Notes: a model not told the origin generated them from the letters alone. DNA of 64,000 nt from Flavobacterium sp. (GCF_017744675.1 NZ_JAGIAV010000001.1:1221463-1285462), one strand, 5' to 3'. Shown: positions 18,697 through 26,993, counted from the stretch's first letter. Numbers and translations are program-made.

Positions 18697-19083
18697 TTAA
18701 CGTTTAGAGAATTGGAATCTCTTACGAGCTTTCTTCTGACCGAATTTCTTACGTTCAACCATTCTAGGGTCTCTTGTTAATAAACCTTCTGGTTTAAGGA
18801 TTCCTCTGTTTTCAGCGTTAACTTCACACATTACGCGTGCTAATGCCATTCTTACAGCTTCTGCTTGACCAGTTGTACCACCTCCGTAAACGTTTACTTT
18901 TACGTCAAAGTTACTAGCGTTTTCTGTCATAGAAAGCGGTTGTAAAACTTTGTATTGTAAAGTTGCAGTTGGAAAGTAAGTTGCGAATTCTTTTTTGTTT
19001 ACAGTGATGTTTCCAGTTCCTTCAGAAACATATACACGTGCAACAGCGGTTTTTCTTCTACCGATTTTGTGAATAACTCCCAT
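18697..19083 (-). CDS. rpsI: 30S ribosomal protein S9
   Basis: S9 (uS9) has 128 residues, the normal length. Seen: GRRKTAVARVYVSEGTGNITVN, GGGTTGQAEAVRMALARV, and the C-terminal basic tail FGQKKARKRFQFSKR, which in this family reaches the P-site tRNA. Its ATG overlaps the last base of the rplM stop codon, the usual rplM-rpsI coupling. Confidence 0.98.
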   Translation of the reverse strand: MGVIHKIGRRKTAVARVYVSEGTGNITVNKKEFATYFPTATLQYKVLQPLSMTENASNFDVKVNVYGGGTTGQAEAVRMALARVMCEVNAENRGILKPEGLLTRDPRMVERKKFGQKKARKRFQFSKR

Positions 19084-19538
19084 TACTTAAGATCATTTAG
19101 GTTAACAGTTCTAGGTTTTTGAGCTCCGTGAGTGTGCTCAGATCCTACAACAACATTTAGATTTCTAAAAAGTTCAGCTCCTAATTTGTTTTTAGGTAAC
19201 ATACCTTTTACAGCTTTTTCTACTAATAATGCAGGGTTTTTAGCTTGCAATACTTTAGCAGTTAAAGTTCTTTGTCCTCCTGGGTAACCTGTATGACGCA
19301 TGTAAATTTTGTCATTCAATTTTGTACCTGTAAGGTTAATTTTTTCTGAGTTGATAACAATTACGTTATCTCCACAGTCAACGTGAGGTGTGTAACTTGG
19401 CTTGTACTTACCTCTTAAGATCATAGCAACCTTAGAAGCAAGACGTCCTAAGTTATGACCTTCAGCGTCAACAACAATCCACTCTTTAGTTACAGTGGCT
19501 TTACTTGCTGAAACTGTTTTGTAGCTTAATGCGTCCAT
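19083..19538 (-). CDS. rplM: 50S ribosomal protein L13
   Basis: L13 (uL13) has 151 residues, the normal length for this phylum. Seen: WIVVDAEGHNLGRLASKVA, LRGKYKPSYTPHVDCGD, VIVINSEKI, YMRHTGYPGG and GMLPKNKLG. It is the first gene of rplM-rpsI-rpsB-tsf and lies 43 bp after a strong promoter. Confidence 0.98.
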   Translation of the reverse strand: MDALSYKTVSASKATVTKEWIVVDAEGHNLGRLASKVAMILRGKYKPSYTPHVDCGDNVIVINSEKINLTGTKLNDKIYMRHTGYPGGQRTLTAKVLQAKNPALLVEKAVKGMLPKNKLGAELFRNLNVVVGSEHTHGAQKPRTVNLNDLK

Positions 19539-19562
19539 AATATTATTTTAATTAAACATTCC

Positions 19563-19580
19563 ATCCCCAATAAAGGGGAT
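19563..19580 (-). promoter_or_regulatory. Hairpin at the 5' end of the rplM leader
   Basis: ATCCCC-6-nt loop-GGGGAT forms a perfect 6-bp stem just after the -7 element of the rplM promoter and about 25 nt before the ATG. It may protect the transcript end or be part of an L13 autoregulatory site. Part of it could lie before the true start of transcription. Confidence 0.4.
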
Positions 19581-19581
19581 G

Positions 19582-19611
19582 CAAAAGTACAATTAATTAT
19601 TTTAAAACCAA
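19582..19611 (-). promoter_or_regulatory. Promoter of rplM-rpsI-rpsB-tsf
   Basis: On the minus strand TTG (19611-19609) is followed after 19 bp by TACTTTTG (19589-19582), a full match to the Bacteroidetes TTG-N17..23-TAnnTTTG promoter. Confidence 0.8.
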
Positions 19612-19850
19612 ATACCTGAAAGAATATTTTATCTGCTGAAAATCAGGGTTTCAGTTTTTTAATTGAAACATTAAAAAATGAGGTTTGATTTATGGGATGC
19701 AAAAGCCTTCTTAAATACTGCAATTTTTATGCAAAAATATTGTTTATAAAGCATATAGAAGAATTTAAAAACTAGATTTCAGAAAAAACATTATCGTTGC
19801 TGGCTTTCTTTGGAAAAGGCTTGATAATTTTAAATACTGATAGGTGTTTT

Positions 19851-19882
19851 TTGTTTTATTTTAGGTAATTCTACTATATTTG
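19851..19882 (+). promoter_or_regulatory. Promoter of the LacI-type regulator gene
   Basis: TTG (19851-19853), 21-bp spacer, TATATTTG (19875-19882), then the ATG 25 bp further at 19908. Confidence 0.65.
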
Positions 19883-19907
19883 TATTAATTACATAAAATT
19901 CAATTGG

Positions 19908-20933
19908 ATGAAAGCTAAAGCAACTCTAAAACAAATTGCTAAGGAACTGGGAGTTTCTGTTTCGACTGTGTCTAAAGCGTTGAATGACAGTCCAGAAATT
20001 AGTGAACAAACCAAGGTGAAGATTAAAGAGTATGCCAAACTCAAAAATTATAAGCCGAATGTTATTGGTTTGAATCTTAAGAATCGTAAAACAAAAACGA
20101 TCGGGGTAATTATTCCTAATATTCTAAATTCTTTCTTTGCGAAAGTTTTTAGCGGTATTGAGAAAGTTGCAGATAAAAAAGGATATAATGTAATTACTTG
20201 TATCTCGAACGAATCTTTAGAAAAAGAAATTCACACGCTTGAAATGCTGAGCAACGGAACTATCGACGGATTTATCCTTTCGGTTTCTGAAGAAGCGCAA
20301 AAACTTCAAGATTATAACCATTTCTCTGAAATAATTAACGACGGTACACCAATTGTAATGTTCGACCGTATTGCAGATGAAGTAGATTGTGATAAAGTTG
20401 TGGTAGACGATTTTGATTCGGCATTAAACTCAACACAGCATTTAATTAATTTAGGATGCAAAAACATTGCGCTTATTTCTTCTGTAGATAATTTAAGTGT
20501 TGGAAAATTGAGAGCAGATGGATATTTGAAAGCTTTAAAAGACAATAATATTCCGGTAAACGAAAAAATTATTCTTCGCACCGATTCTGAAGATGATATG
20601 AAAGCTAGAATTGATTCAATTTTCGACAATAAAATTGACGGGATTTTTGCTTTGGACGAAAATGATTCGGTTGCAGCTTTAAGAGTTAGTTTGAAAAAAG
20701 GCTACAGAGTTCCAGAAGATATTTCGATTATTGGTTTTGCAGACGGTATTTTAGCTTCAAGACGTTTATCGCCAAGTTTGACTACAGTAAGTCAGCACGG
20801 AGTTGAAATTGGAGAAGTAGCTGCCAAAAGATTAATCGAAAGGTTAGAAGAGCCAGAAGGAACAATTTCAGAATACGAAACAATCGTAATCAAAACAAAA
20901 TTGAAAGAAAGAGAATCTACTCGAAAAAAATAA
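19908..20933 (+). CDS. LacI family transcriptional regulator
   Basis: This 341-residue regulator has an N-terminal LacI helix-turn-helix (ATLKQIAKELGVSVSTVSKA, about residues 4-23) and hinge, followed by a periplasmic-binding-protein-like effector domain starting TKTIGVIIPNILNSFFAKVF. GFILSVSEE, VMFDRI, VVVDDFDSA and IIGFADGILASRRLSPSLTTV are typical of the effector fold. It usually binds a sugar or nucleoside effector. No metabolic genes lie next to it, so its targets cannot be guessed from context. It has its own promoter and a strong terminator, so it is monocistronic. Confidence 0.92.
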   Translation: MKAKATLKQIAKELGVSVSTVSKALNDSPEISEQTKVKIKEYAKLKNYKPNVIGLNLKNRKTKTIGVIIPNILNSFFAKVFSGIEKVADKKGYNVITCISNESLEKEIHTLEMLSNGTIDGFILSVSEEAQKLQDYNHFSEIINDGTPIVMFDRIADEVDCDKVVVDDFDSALNSTQHLINLGCKNIALISSVDNLSVGKLRADGYLKALKDNNIPVNEKIILRTDSEDDMKARIDSIFDNKIDGIFALDENDSVAALRVSLKKGYRVPEDISIIGFADGILASRRLSPSLTTVSQHGVEIGEVAAKRLIERLEEPEGTISEYETIVIKTKLKERESTRKK

Positions 20934-20942
20934 TAATTAAAC

Positions 20943-20976
20943 AAAAAACCATCAGCTGAAACTGATGGTTTTTTTT
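20943..20976 (+). terminator. Terminator after the LacI-type regulator gene
   Basis: AAAAAACCATCAG, a 6- to 8-nt loop and CTGATGGTTTTTT form a 13-bp stem ending in a T tract. The symmetric A tract could also serve polA, which ends at 21048 on the opposite strand. Confidence 0.9.
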
Positions 20977-21047
20977 ATGAATGATATTCAGATTGTTTAA
21001 AGTTTTGCGAAAATCTAAAATCAACAATCTGAAATCTAAAATTATAA

Positions 21048-23885
21048 TTAATGTGCTTCTAGCCAATCTTTACCTAAACCAAGTTCCACTTCTAAAGGAA
21101 CCGACATTTTAAATGCATTTTCCATTTCGTGTTTAATCATAGGTTGGATTTTTTCGAGTTCATCATTGTGAACATCGAACACAAGCTCATCATGTACTTG
21201 AAGCAGCATTTTAGATTTCCAGTTTTCGTCACGAAGTTTTTTATGAATGTTGATCATTGCAATTTTAATCACATCGGCAGCACTTCCTTGAATTGGCGCA
21301 TTTACAGCATTTCGTTCGGCAGCACTTCTTACCACAGCATTGGCAGAGTTAATATCTTTTAAATAACGGCGACGGCCTAAAATAGTTTGTACATAACCTT
21401 TTTCGCGAGCAAATTCAATTTGTTCTGAAATGTACGATTTAAGACGTGGATATGTTTTGTAATAAGCATCGATCAAAGCAGCGCTTTCGCTTCTAGAAAG
21501 TGAAGTCTGGTTGCTTAGACCAAAAGCAGAAACACCATAGATAATTCCGAAGTTTACTGTTTTGGCATTGCTTCTTTGTTCTCTAGAAACTTCTTCGAGT
21601 GCAACATCGAAAACTTTTGCAGCAGTAGATCTGTGAATGTCTTCTCCGTTTTGGAAAGCAGCAATCATATTTTCCTCACCACTTAATGCGGCAATAATTC
21701 GTAACTCAATTTGAGAATAATCGGCAGAGATTAAAGTATGGTTTTCGTCGCGTGCCACAAAAGCTTTACGAATCTGGCGTCCTCTTTCGGTACGAATCGG
21801 GATATTCTGCAAGTTCGGATTATTAGAGCTCAAACGGCCCGTTGCGGCAACAGCCTGCATATAATCGGTATGAACGCGTAAAGTCTTTTTGTCAACCTGT
21901 TCTGGCAAAGCCAAAATATAAGTGCTTTGGAGTTTTACCATTTGGCGCCAATCCAAAATCTCTTTTACAATTGGGTTGTCATTTGCCAAATAAGTCAAAA
22001 CTTCCTCGCCAGTTGCATATTGGCCTGTTTTGGTTTTCTTTTGTTTTGCTCCACCAATTTTAAGTTTTTCAAATAAAATATCGCCTAATTGTTTTGGAGA
22101 AGCAAGATTGAATTTCTCTCCAGCTGTTTCGTAGATTTTTTGTTCCAAAGATTTGATTTCAACATCCATTTCTTTAGACATATTTTTTAAGAAATCAACA
22201 TCTAAACCAATACCTTCCATTTCCATATCGGCTAAAACGCTTACTAATGGAATTTCGATATCGTCAAATAACTTTTTAGTCCCGGTTTCGTCTAGTTGCG
22301 TTGTAAAGATTTCTTTTAACTGTAAAGTAACATCGGCATCTTCGGCAGCATATTCTTTAATATCTTCCAAAGGAACATCGCGCATATTAAGCTGATTTTT
22401 CCCTTTTTTACCAATTAAAGTTTCAATAGATTTTGGAGAATATTTTAAATACGTTTCTGCCAAAATATCCATATTGTGACGCATATCTGGATTAATCAGA
22501 TAATGAGCGATCATCGTATCAAAAAGTTTTCCTTTTACGGTAACGCCATAATTAGAAAGGATTTTTAAATCGTATTTTAGGTTTTGTCCAATTTTCTCGA
22601 TGTTTTCATTTTCAAAAAACGGAACAAATTTTTCAATCAAAACTTTTGCTTCTTCTTGATTTTCTGGAAACGGAACATAAAATGCTTTTCCTTTTTCGTA
22701 AGAGAAAGACATTCCGACCAATTCTGCATGAAGCGCATCGATTCCTGTGGTTTCAGTATCGAAACAAACTGCAGGCTGCTTCTGTAAATTTTGTAACAAT
22801 AATTTAATCCCTAAATCGCCTTGAATCGTCTGATACGAATGTTCGGTATTTTCTAAAGTATTGTAGAAAGAAGTTCTAGGAGCGTCTGTTTCTTCATCTG
22901 ATGTAGCGCTTCCAAAAAGATCAAATTGGTCTTCGTTTTTAGCGGCAGCTTTCTTAGCTGGCTTAGGGCTGGCTTCTGGAGCTGGTGACTGTGCGCCGTC
23001 TGTTCTAAATAAATTGTCAAATTGTTCTGCCATTCTTCTGAATTCTAATTCTTGAAAAATAGCATCTGTTTTTTCGATATCTGGGCGAGAAAGCTCATAA
23101 TCTTCTTCATTAAAAGTAACATCACAATCTGTAATGATTGCTGCTAATTTTTTAGAAAGAATTCCTTTGTCTTTATTGGCTTCGATATTTTCTTTCATTT
23201 TGCCTTTTAGCAAATGGGTATTTTCCAAAAGGTTTTCCATTGTTCCAAATTCTTTCAGGAACTTTTTAGCGGTAACTTCTCCAACCCCTGGTAATCCCGG
23301 AATATTATCGATAGCGTCACCCATCATTCCCAGAAAATCGATTACTTGTTCTGGCCTTTCAATTTCAAATTTGGCCAAAACTTCAGGAACGCCCCAAATT
23401 TCGATTCCGTTACCCATACGGGCAGGTTTGTAGATGAAAATGTTTTCAGAAACCAATTGCGCAAAATCCTTATCTGGAGTTACCATATAGACTTTGTAGT
23501 TTTGTTTTTCTGCCTGTTTTGCGATTGTTCCAATTAAGTCATCGGCTTCACAACCTGCAAGTTCAATAATTGGAATATGCATGGCTTTAAGCAGCTCCTG
23601 AATATAGGGAACGGCAATTTTAATCGCTTCTGGGGTTGCATCACGATTGGCTTTATATTCTGCGAACATTTCGGTTCTTACATGGCTTCCTTCTTTATCG
23701 AAAGCAACGGCCAAATGATCTGGTTTTTCTCTTTTAATAACATCCAAAAGTGAGTTCATAAAACCCATAATTGCAGATGTATCCATTCCTTTTGAGTTGA
23801 TTCTCGGGTTTTTAATAAAAGCATAATAACCGCGAAAAATTAATGCATAAGCATCTAGAAGAAAAAGGCGTTTTTGAGTTGACAT
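21048..23885 (-). CDS. polA: DNA polymerase I
   Basis: PolA fills gaps and removes primers. The protein has 945 residues. Seen: a 5'-3' exonuclease domain (about 1-280; LLDAYALIFRGYYAF, GCEADDLIGTI, TPDKDFAQLV, GDAIDNIPGLPGVGEVTAKK), a variable Lys/Ala/Pro linker (about 290-335), a 3'-5' exonuclease domain with intact acidic residues (VCFDTETTGID; YAAEDADVTLQL), and the polymerase domain with motif A (DYSQIELRIIAALSGE), motif B (RSNAKTVNFGIIYG) and motif C (VHDELVFDV). Unlike Taq-type enzymes it should proofread. It is the only gene of its transcript that can be seen. Confidence 0.98.
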   Translation of the reverse strand: MSTQKRLFLLDAYALIFRGYYAFIKNPRINSKGMDTSAIMGFMNSLLDVIKREKPDHLAVAFDKEGSHVRTEMFAEYKANRDATPEAIKIAVPYIQELLKAMHIPIIELAGCEADDLIGTIAKQAEKQNYKVYMVTPDKDFAQLVSENIFIYKPARMGNGIEIWGVPEVLAKFEIERPEQVIDFLGMMGDAIDNIPGLPGVGEVTAKKFLKEFGTMENLLENTHLLKGKMKENIEANKDKGILSKKLAAIITDCDVTFNEEDYELSRPDIEKTDAIFQELEFRRMAEQFDNLFRTDGAQSPAPEASPKPAKKAAAKNEDQFDLFGSATSDEETDAPRTSFYNTLENTEHSYQTIQGDLGIKLLLQNLQKQPAVCFDTETTGIDALHAELVGMSFSYEKGKAFYVPFPENQEEAKVLIEKFVPFFENENIEKIGQNLKYDLKILSNYGVTVKGKLFDTMIAHYLINPDMRHNMDILAETYLKYSPKSIETLIGKKGKNQLNMRDVPLEDIKEYAAEDADVTLQLKEIFTTQLDETGTKKLFDDIEIPLVSVLADMEMEGIGLDVDFLKNMSKEMDVEIKSLEQKIYETAGEKFNLASPKQLGDILFEKLKIGGAKQKKTKTGQYATGEEVLTYLANDNPIVKEILDWRQMVKLQSTYILALPEQVDKKTLRVHTDYMQAVAATGRLSSNNPNLQNIPIRTERGRQIRKAFVARDENHTLISADYSQIELRIIAALSGEENMIAAFQNGEDIHRSTAAKVFDVALEEVSREQRSNAKTVNFGIIYGVSAFGLSNQTSLSRSESAALIDAYYKTYPRLKSYISEQIEFAREKGYVQTILGRRRYLKDINSANAVVRSAAERNAVNAPIQGSAADVIKIAMINIHKKLRDENWKSKMLLQVHDELVFDVHNDELEKIQPMIKHEMENAFKMSVPLEVELGLGKDWLEAH

Positions 23886-23955
23886 ATTAAAAATATTAGT
23901 CTGTAAAAATAAACAATTGGGTTTTAAAAAACGATTTGGTTTTCGAAAATTAATT

Positions 23956-24086
23956 TTTTTGAACCATATAAGTTATATAAGTTCATTTTAGTAGAGGCGC
24001 ACCGCTGTGCGTCTCCTCGTTACCATAATAATGCTGTAAAAAACAAAATAATTAAATGAACTTATATAGCTTATATGGTTCAAAAA
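23956..24086. repeat. Nested inverted repeat (31-33 bp arms with inner GC-rich palindrome)
   Basis: The left arm (23956-23987, GAACCATATAAGTTATATAA plus flanks) and right arm (24054-24086) are inverted copies with one mismatch (T/C) over about 32 bp. Between them, GAGGCGCAC-CGCT-GTGCGTCTC (23994-24015) forms a 9-bp stem with one G-T pair. The rest of the 323-bp polA-peptide gap holds the peptide gene promoter. It looks like a small non-coding repeat element into which, or around which, a second repeat is inserted. Confidence 0.8.
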
Positions 24087-24131
24087 CCACAAAGCGTTAA
24101 TATCAAGTTAAAATTTTCTATTGAGCGATTT

Positions 24132-24166
24132 CTTCATTTTTGCTTCATTTTGTGAGGGTAATTTTG
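24132..24166 (+). promoter_or_regulatory. Tandem operator and -7 element before peptide gene 1
   Basis: CTTCATTTT (24132-24140) and CTTCATTTT (24143-24151) are direct repeats with an 11-bp period, followed after 7 bp by TAATTTTG (24159-24166), a TAnnTTTG -7 element. The identical layout recurs at 26681-26715. Tandem direct repeats near one helical turn are typical of OmpR-family binding, and such a regulator is encoded next door. Confidence 0.75.
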
Positions 24167-24208
24167 ATCTGTAAACTAAAAATTATTAATTCATAAAAAA
24201 TAGAAATC

Positions 24209-24451
24209 ATGAGAAATTTATTAATGTTACTAGTGGCAGTTTTAGGAACAAGTGCAATGGTTCACGCATTTCCAGCAAAAGACGGAAAAGACACTCCAGC
24301 AAAAGAAGTGAAAGCAACTAAACATCCTAAACACAAATCTGATAAAAAAGCAAAAACAGCAAAAACAGAAGCTCCAAAGACAGAAGCAGCGAAACCTGCT
24401 CCTGTGAAATCGGAAGCTGCTAAACCAGAAACTGCAAAAGCTAAAAAATAA
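24209..24451 (+). CDS. Small exported Lys/Ala-rich peptide, paralogue 1
   Basis: This 80-residue protein has a signal peptide (MRNLLMLLVAVLGTSAMVHA, cut predicted after residue 20), leaving about 60 residues made almost wholly of Lys, Ala, Pro, Glu and Thr with a few His (KHPKHKSDKKAKT). It has no Cys and is strongly basic. A paralogue lies at 26758 and shares the signal region (AVLGT.AM..A), the KxDKKAK core and the PEAPK/AKxK end. I know no function. It should be periplasmic or surface-exposed and probably unfolded. Its promoter carries the same tandem operator as its paralogue's, and the two-component genes lie directly downstream after a terminator-like hairpin. Confidence 0.75.
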   Translation: MRNLLMLLVAVLGTSAMVHAFPAKDGKDTPAKEVKATKHPKHKSDKKAKTAKTEAPKTEAAKPAPVKSEAAKPETAKAKK

Positions 24452-24531
24452 GAATTGCTCTTGTTTTGTTTTCGGAATATTGTAACGAAAGCAAAACAGG
24501 AATAATGATTATGAGAATGCGATTGAAGAAG

Positions 24532-24560
24532 GCTGATGAAGAAATTTGTCAGCTTTTTTT
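24532..24560 (+). terminator. Terminator-like hairpin after peptide gene 1
   Basis: GCTGA, 12-nt loop, TCAGC and seven T residues. The stem is short but the T tract is good; it separates the peptide gene from the response regulator gene. Confidence 0.6.
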
Positions 24561-24639
24561 CATTAGTTAATTTTTTAATAATGCGCTACTCAATTTTTGA
24601 TAATTCACTAATTTTAATTGCGCTTAAATGTTAAGGCTT

Positions 24640-25314
24640 ATGAATGTTTTAATTGTTGAAGATAATAAAGAACTTGCTGTAGAAGTTTATGACTTTTTAT
24701 GCAACGCAGGTTATATTTGTAAAATTGCACATAATTGTGCCGATGCTCTAGAAGAGCTGATAAGCAATGATTATGATGTTATGCTTCTAGATCTTGGTTT
24801 GCCGGACGGTGATGGTTTTGAGGTTTTGCAAGCGATTAGAAAAACAAAATCGAAAATTGCGGTAATTGTGCTTACTGCCAGAGGAGAATTGGATGACAGG
24901 ATTAACGGACTTCATTTAGGTGCAGACGATTATTTGACAAAACCTTTTGCTTTGACGGAATTGGCGGCGAGAATATTTGCTGTAGTTCGAAGAATTCACG
25001 GTTTTACTTTAAACAATTTAAGCATTCATGGTTTTTTACTGCAACTTCAGGATTATAAAGTAAGTTTTAGCGATCAGCCTATTAACCTAACCAAGAAAGA
25101 ATTTGATATCTTTCAGTATTTGGTTTTAAATAAAAACCGCGTCATTACAAGATTACAATTAACAGAACATATTTGGGGAGATATTCTCGAGGTGAACTCA
25201 GATTCTAATTTTATAGATGTGCATGTTCGCAATCTCAGAAAAAAACTGGACAAACACACTTCTATAGATTGGTTCGAAACTGTTCGAAATGTAGGTTATC
25301 GTATAAACGAATAA
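24640..25314 (+). CDS. OmpR/PhoB-family response regulator
   Basis: The receiver domain (about residues 1-115) has the acidic pair ED at 7-8, the phospho-accepting Asp51 in VMLLDLGLPDGDG, LTARGE (Thr) and TKPF (Lys). The C-terminal winged-helix domain (about 125-224) has LTKKEFDIFQYLVLN, VITRLQLTEHIWG and the recognition helix region SNFIDVHVRNLRKKL, then TVRNVGYRI. I chose ATG 24640 because MNVLIVEDN is the family start; ATG 24628 would add four residues. It is followed 10 bp later by its histidine kinase gene. The CTTCATTTT tandem repeats before both flanking peptide genes are its likely targets. Confidence 0.95.
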   Translation: MNVLIVEDNKELAVEVYDFLCNAGYICKIAHNCADALEELISNDYDVMLLDLGLPDGDGFEVLQAIRKTKSKIAVIVLTARGELDDRINGLHLGADDYLTKPFALTELAARIFAVVRRIHGFTLNNLSIHGFLLQLQDYKVSFSDQPINLTKKEFDIFQYLVLNKNRVITRLQLTEHIWGDILEVNSDSNFIDVHVRNLRKKLDKHTSIDWFETVRNVGYRINE

Positions 25315-25324
25315 AACGATTCTT

Positions 25325-26653
25325 GTGAAAATAAAACACCAATTAGCCATTTTTAACGCATTGACCAGATTGCTGGTCATTTTGATTTTATGGCTAATGC
25401 TTCCTATTTTGGTAGAAAATGTAGTTTACCATCATATCAATAATACTTTATTAGAGAAAAAGAAGAAATTTATCGAACATCTGAATCAAGAGGAGATAAA
25501 TGACTTTATAGAAAATCCAGGCGATTCAACCGAAACTTTTTCGGAGTTTTCAACCCTGCATAGTGAGTTTTTAGTGCTGTCTCGAGTGCCTATACAGCCA
25601 CATCAGAAAAAAACAACTTTCAGTAACGAATATCGAAAAATAGAAGGAGAAGAAAGCGAATATAGAATCTTGCAGCATCATTTTACGTATGAGCATCAAG
25701 ATTACCAGCTTGAAATTGGAAGCAGTTTGAGTGAGGTTAACGATTTGACTTTTGTGATTAAGCTCTTCATTATAATTGTTTTTGTGGTGATTCTTTTTAT
25801 GACCTTTTTGGCCGATACTTTTTATATCGAATATCTTTTAAAACCCTTTTACAAAATTATCGACACTAAAATAAGGCGTGTAAACGAACCCGAAACATTT
25901 GATCATACTCCTATAAAAGCAGCGTCAAGAGACTTTAGAGAATTGGATTTTGTTTTAAACCAAATGATGGATCGAATTGCTGAAGTTTTCAAAAAAGAAA
26001 AACAATTCATCTCAAATGTTTCCCATGAACTTTTAACGCCAATTGCGCTTCTTAAAAATAAGCTTGAAAACTTGCTCCAAAACGAGTCTTTGGATGATAA
26101 TGCAGTAGATAAAATTGCAGGTTCGCTTAGAACGCTGGACATGCTAAAAAAAATCATTAACAACTTATTGCTGATTTCTAGAATAGATAATAATCAATAT
26201 GAGGCAAATGAAGAGATTAATCTTCAAGAAATCGTTTCTGACTTGCAGGAAGATCTGCAAGATCGTATTGAGGATAAAGAAATTCAGTTTGAAAATAGAA
26301 TGTACAACAGCTTTGTTTTTACAGGAAACAAAACCTTGATTCATATCCTGATTTATAATTTGGTAACCAATGCCATAAAATATAATAAACCGAAAGGGAG
26401 AATTGTTGTTGAAGATGGTTTTGACCAGCAGCATTATTTTATTTCGGTAAAAGATTCGGGAATTGGAATGGACGAATCACAGCTTGAGAAAATATTTAGC
26501 CGTTTTGCCAGAATCAGTTCAGATCAAGAAGGGCAAGGGCTGGGACTTGCAATTGCAAAAAGTATTGCCTCTTTTCATCACATAGATATTACTGTTGAAT
26601 CTAAACTAGGAGAGGGCACTGCTTTCAAATTATGGTTTCAAAAAGCCAATTAA
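25325..26653 (+). CDS. Membrane sensor histidine kinase
   Basis: This 442-residue kinase starts at a GTG codon. Seen: membrane segment 1 (about residues 13-33), a periplasmic sensor of about 110 residues rich in Glu and His (for example HHFTYEHQDYQLE), membrane segment 2 (about 145-167), then the H box SNVSHELLTP with His234, the N box NLVTNAIKYNKP, the G1 box KDSGIGM, the F box IFSRFAR and the G2 box GQGLGLAIAKS. All catalytic motifs are intact, so it should phosphorylate the response regulator encoded directly upstream. The signal is unknown; the His/Glu-rich sensor could fit a cation, which is only a guess. Confidence 0.95.
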   Translation: MKIKHQLAIFNALTRLLVILILWLMLPILVENVVYHHINNTLLEKKKKFIEHLNQEEINDFIENPGDSTETFSEFSTLHSEFLVLSRVPIQPHQKKTTFSNEYRKIEGEESEYRILQHHFTYEHQDYQLEIGSSLSEVNDLTFVIKLFIIIVFVVILFMTFLADTFYIEYLLKPFYKIIDTKIRRVNEPETFDHTPIKAASRDFRELDFVLNQMMDRIAEVFKKEKQFISNVSHELLTPIALLKNKLENLLQNESLDDNAVDKIAGSLRTLDMLKKIINNLLLISRIDNNQYEANEEINLQEIVSDLQEDLQDRIEDKEIQFENRMYNSFVFTGNKTLIHILIYNLVTNAIKYNKPKGRIVVEDGFDQQHYFISVKDSGIGMDESQLEKIFSRFARISSDQEGQGLGLAIAKSIASFHHIDITVESKLGEGTAFKLWFQKAN

Positions 26654-26680
26654 AAGTTAAAATTCGCTGTAAGACTTTTT

Positions 26681-26715
26681 CTTCATTTTGTCTTCATTTT
26701 ACGATGATACCTTTG
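26681..26715 (+). promoter_or_regulatory. Tandem operator and -7 element before peptide gene 2
   Basis: CTTCATTTT (26681-26689) and CTTCATTTT (26692-26700), 11-bp period, then 7 bp and TACCTTTG (26708-26715). Repeat sequence, spacing and distance to the -7 element are the same as at 24132-24166, although the surrounding bases differ. Confidence 0.75.
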
Positions 26716-26757
26716 ACTTGTAAATAATGAAAATAACAATCATAAAAATTTAAAATC

Positions 26758-26943
26758 ATGAAAAAATTAGCAATTTTAGCAGTAGCAGTTTTAGGAACAT
26801 TTGCAATGGCAAACGCACAAACAACTCCAGCACCAGCAAAAAAAGAAGCAAAAACTGAAAAACACGATAAAAAAGCAGACAAAAAAGCTAAAGGTGATAA
26901 AAAAGCAGAAGCTGCAAAACCAGAAGCTCCAAAAGCAAAATAA
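26758..26943 (+). CDS. Small exported Lys/Ala-rich peptide, paralogue 2
   Basis: This 61-residue protein has a signal peptide (MKKLAILAVAVLGTFAMANA, cut after residue 20 before QTTPAP), leaving about 41 residues of Lys, Ala, Pro, Glu and Asp with one His (KHDKKADKKAKGDKKAE). It has no Cys and no recognisable fold. It is a shorter paralogue of the peptide at 24209 and lies immediately after the histidine kinase gene, with its own operator and promoter. The pair brackets the two-component genes. Function unknown; exported, basic and probably disordered. Confidence 0.75.
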   Translation: MKKLAILAVAVLGTFAMANAQTTPAPAKKEAKTEKHDKKADKKAKGDKKAEAAKPEAPKAK

Positions 26944-26993
26944 AACGAGATTTTAAGTCTTAAGATTAAATAGTTTTAAAAGGTTGGTAGGTT

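Larger units (their letters stand above)
19539..19907. other. Intergenic region between rplM and the LacI gene
   Basis: This 369-bp gap between divergent genes holds the rplM leader and promoter at its left end and the LacI gene promoter at its right end. The middle (about 19615-19845) is AT-rich with no gene or clear structure that I can see, apart from GTTTCA/TGAAAC around a 10-nt AT loop near 19648-19670. Confidence 0.6.
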
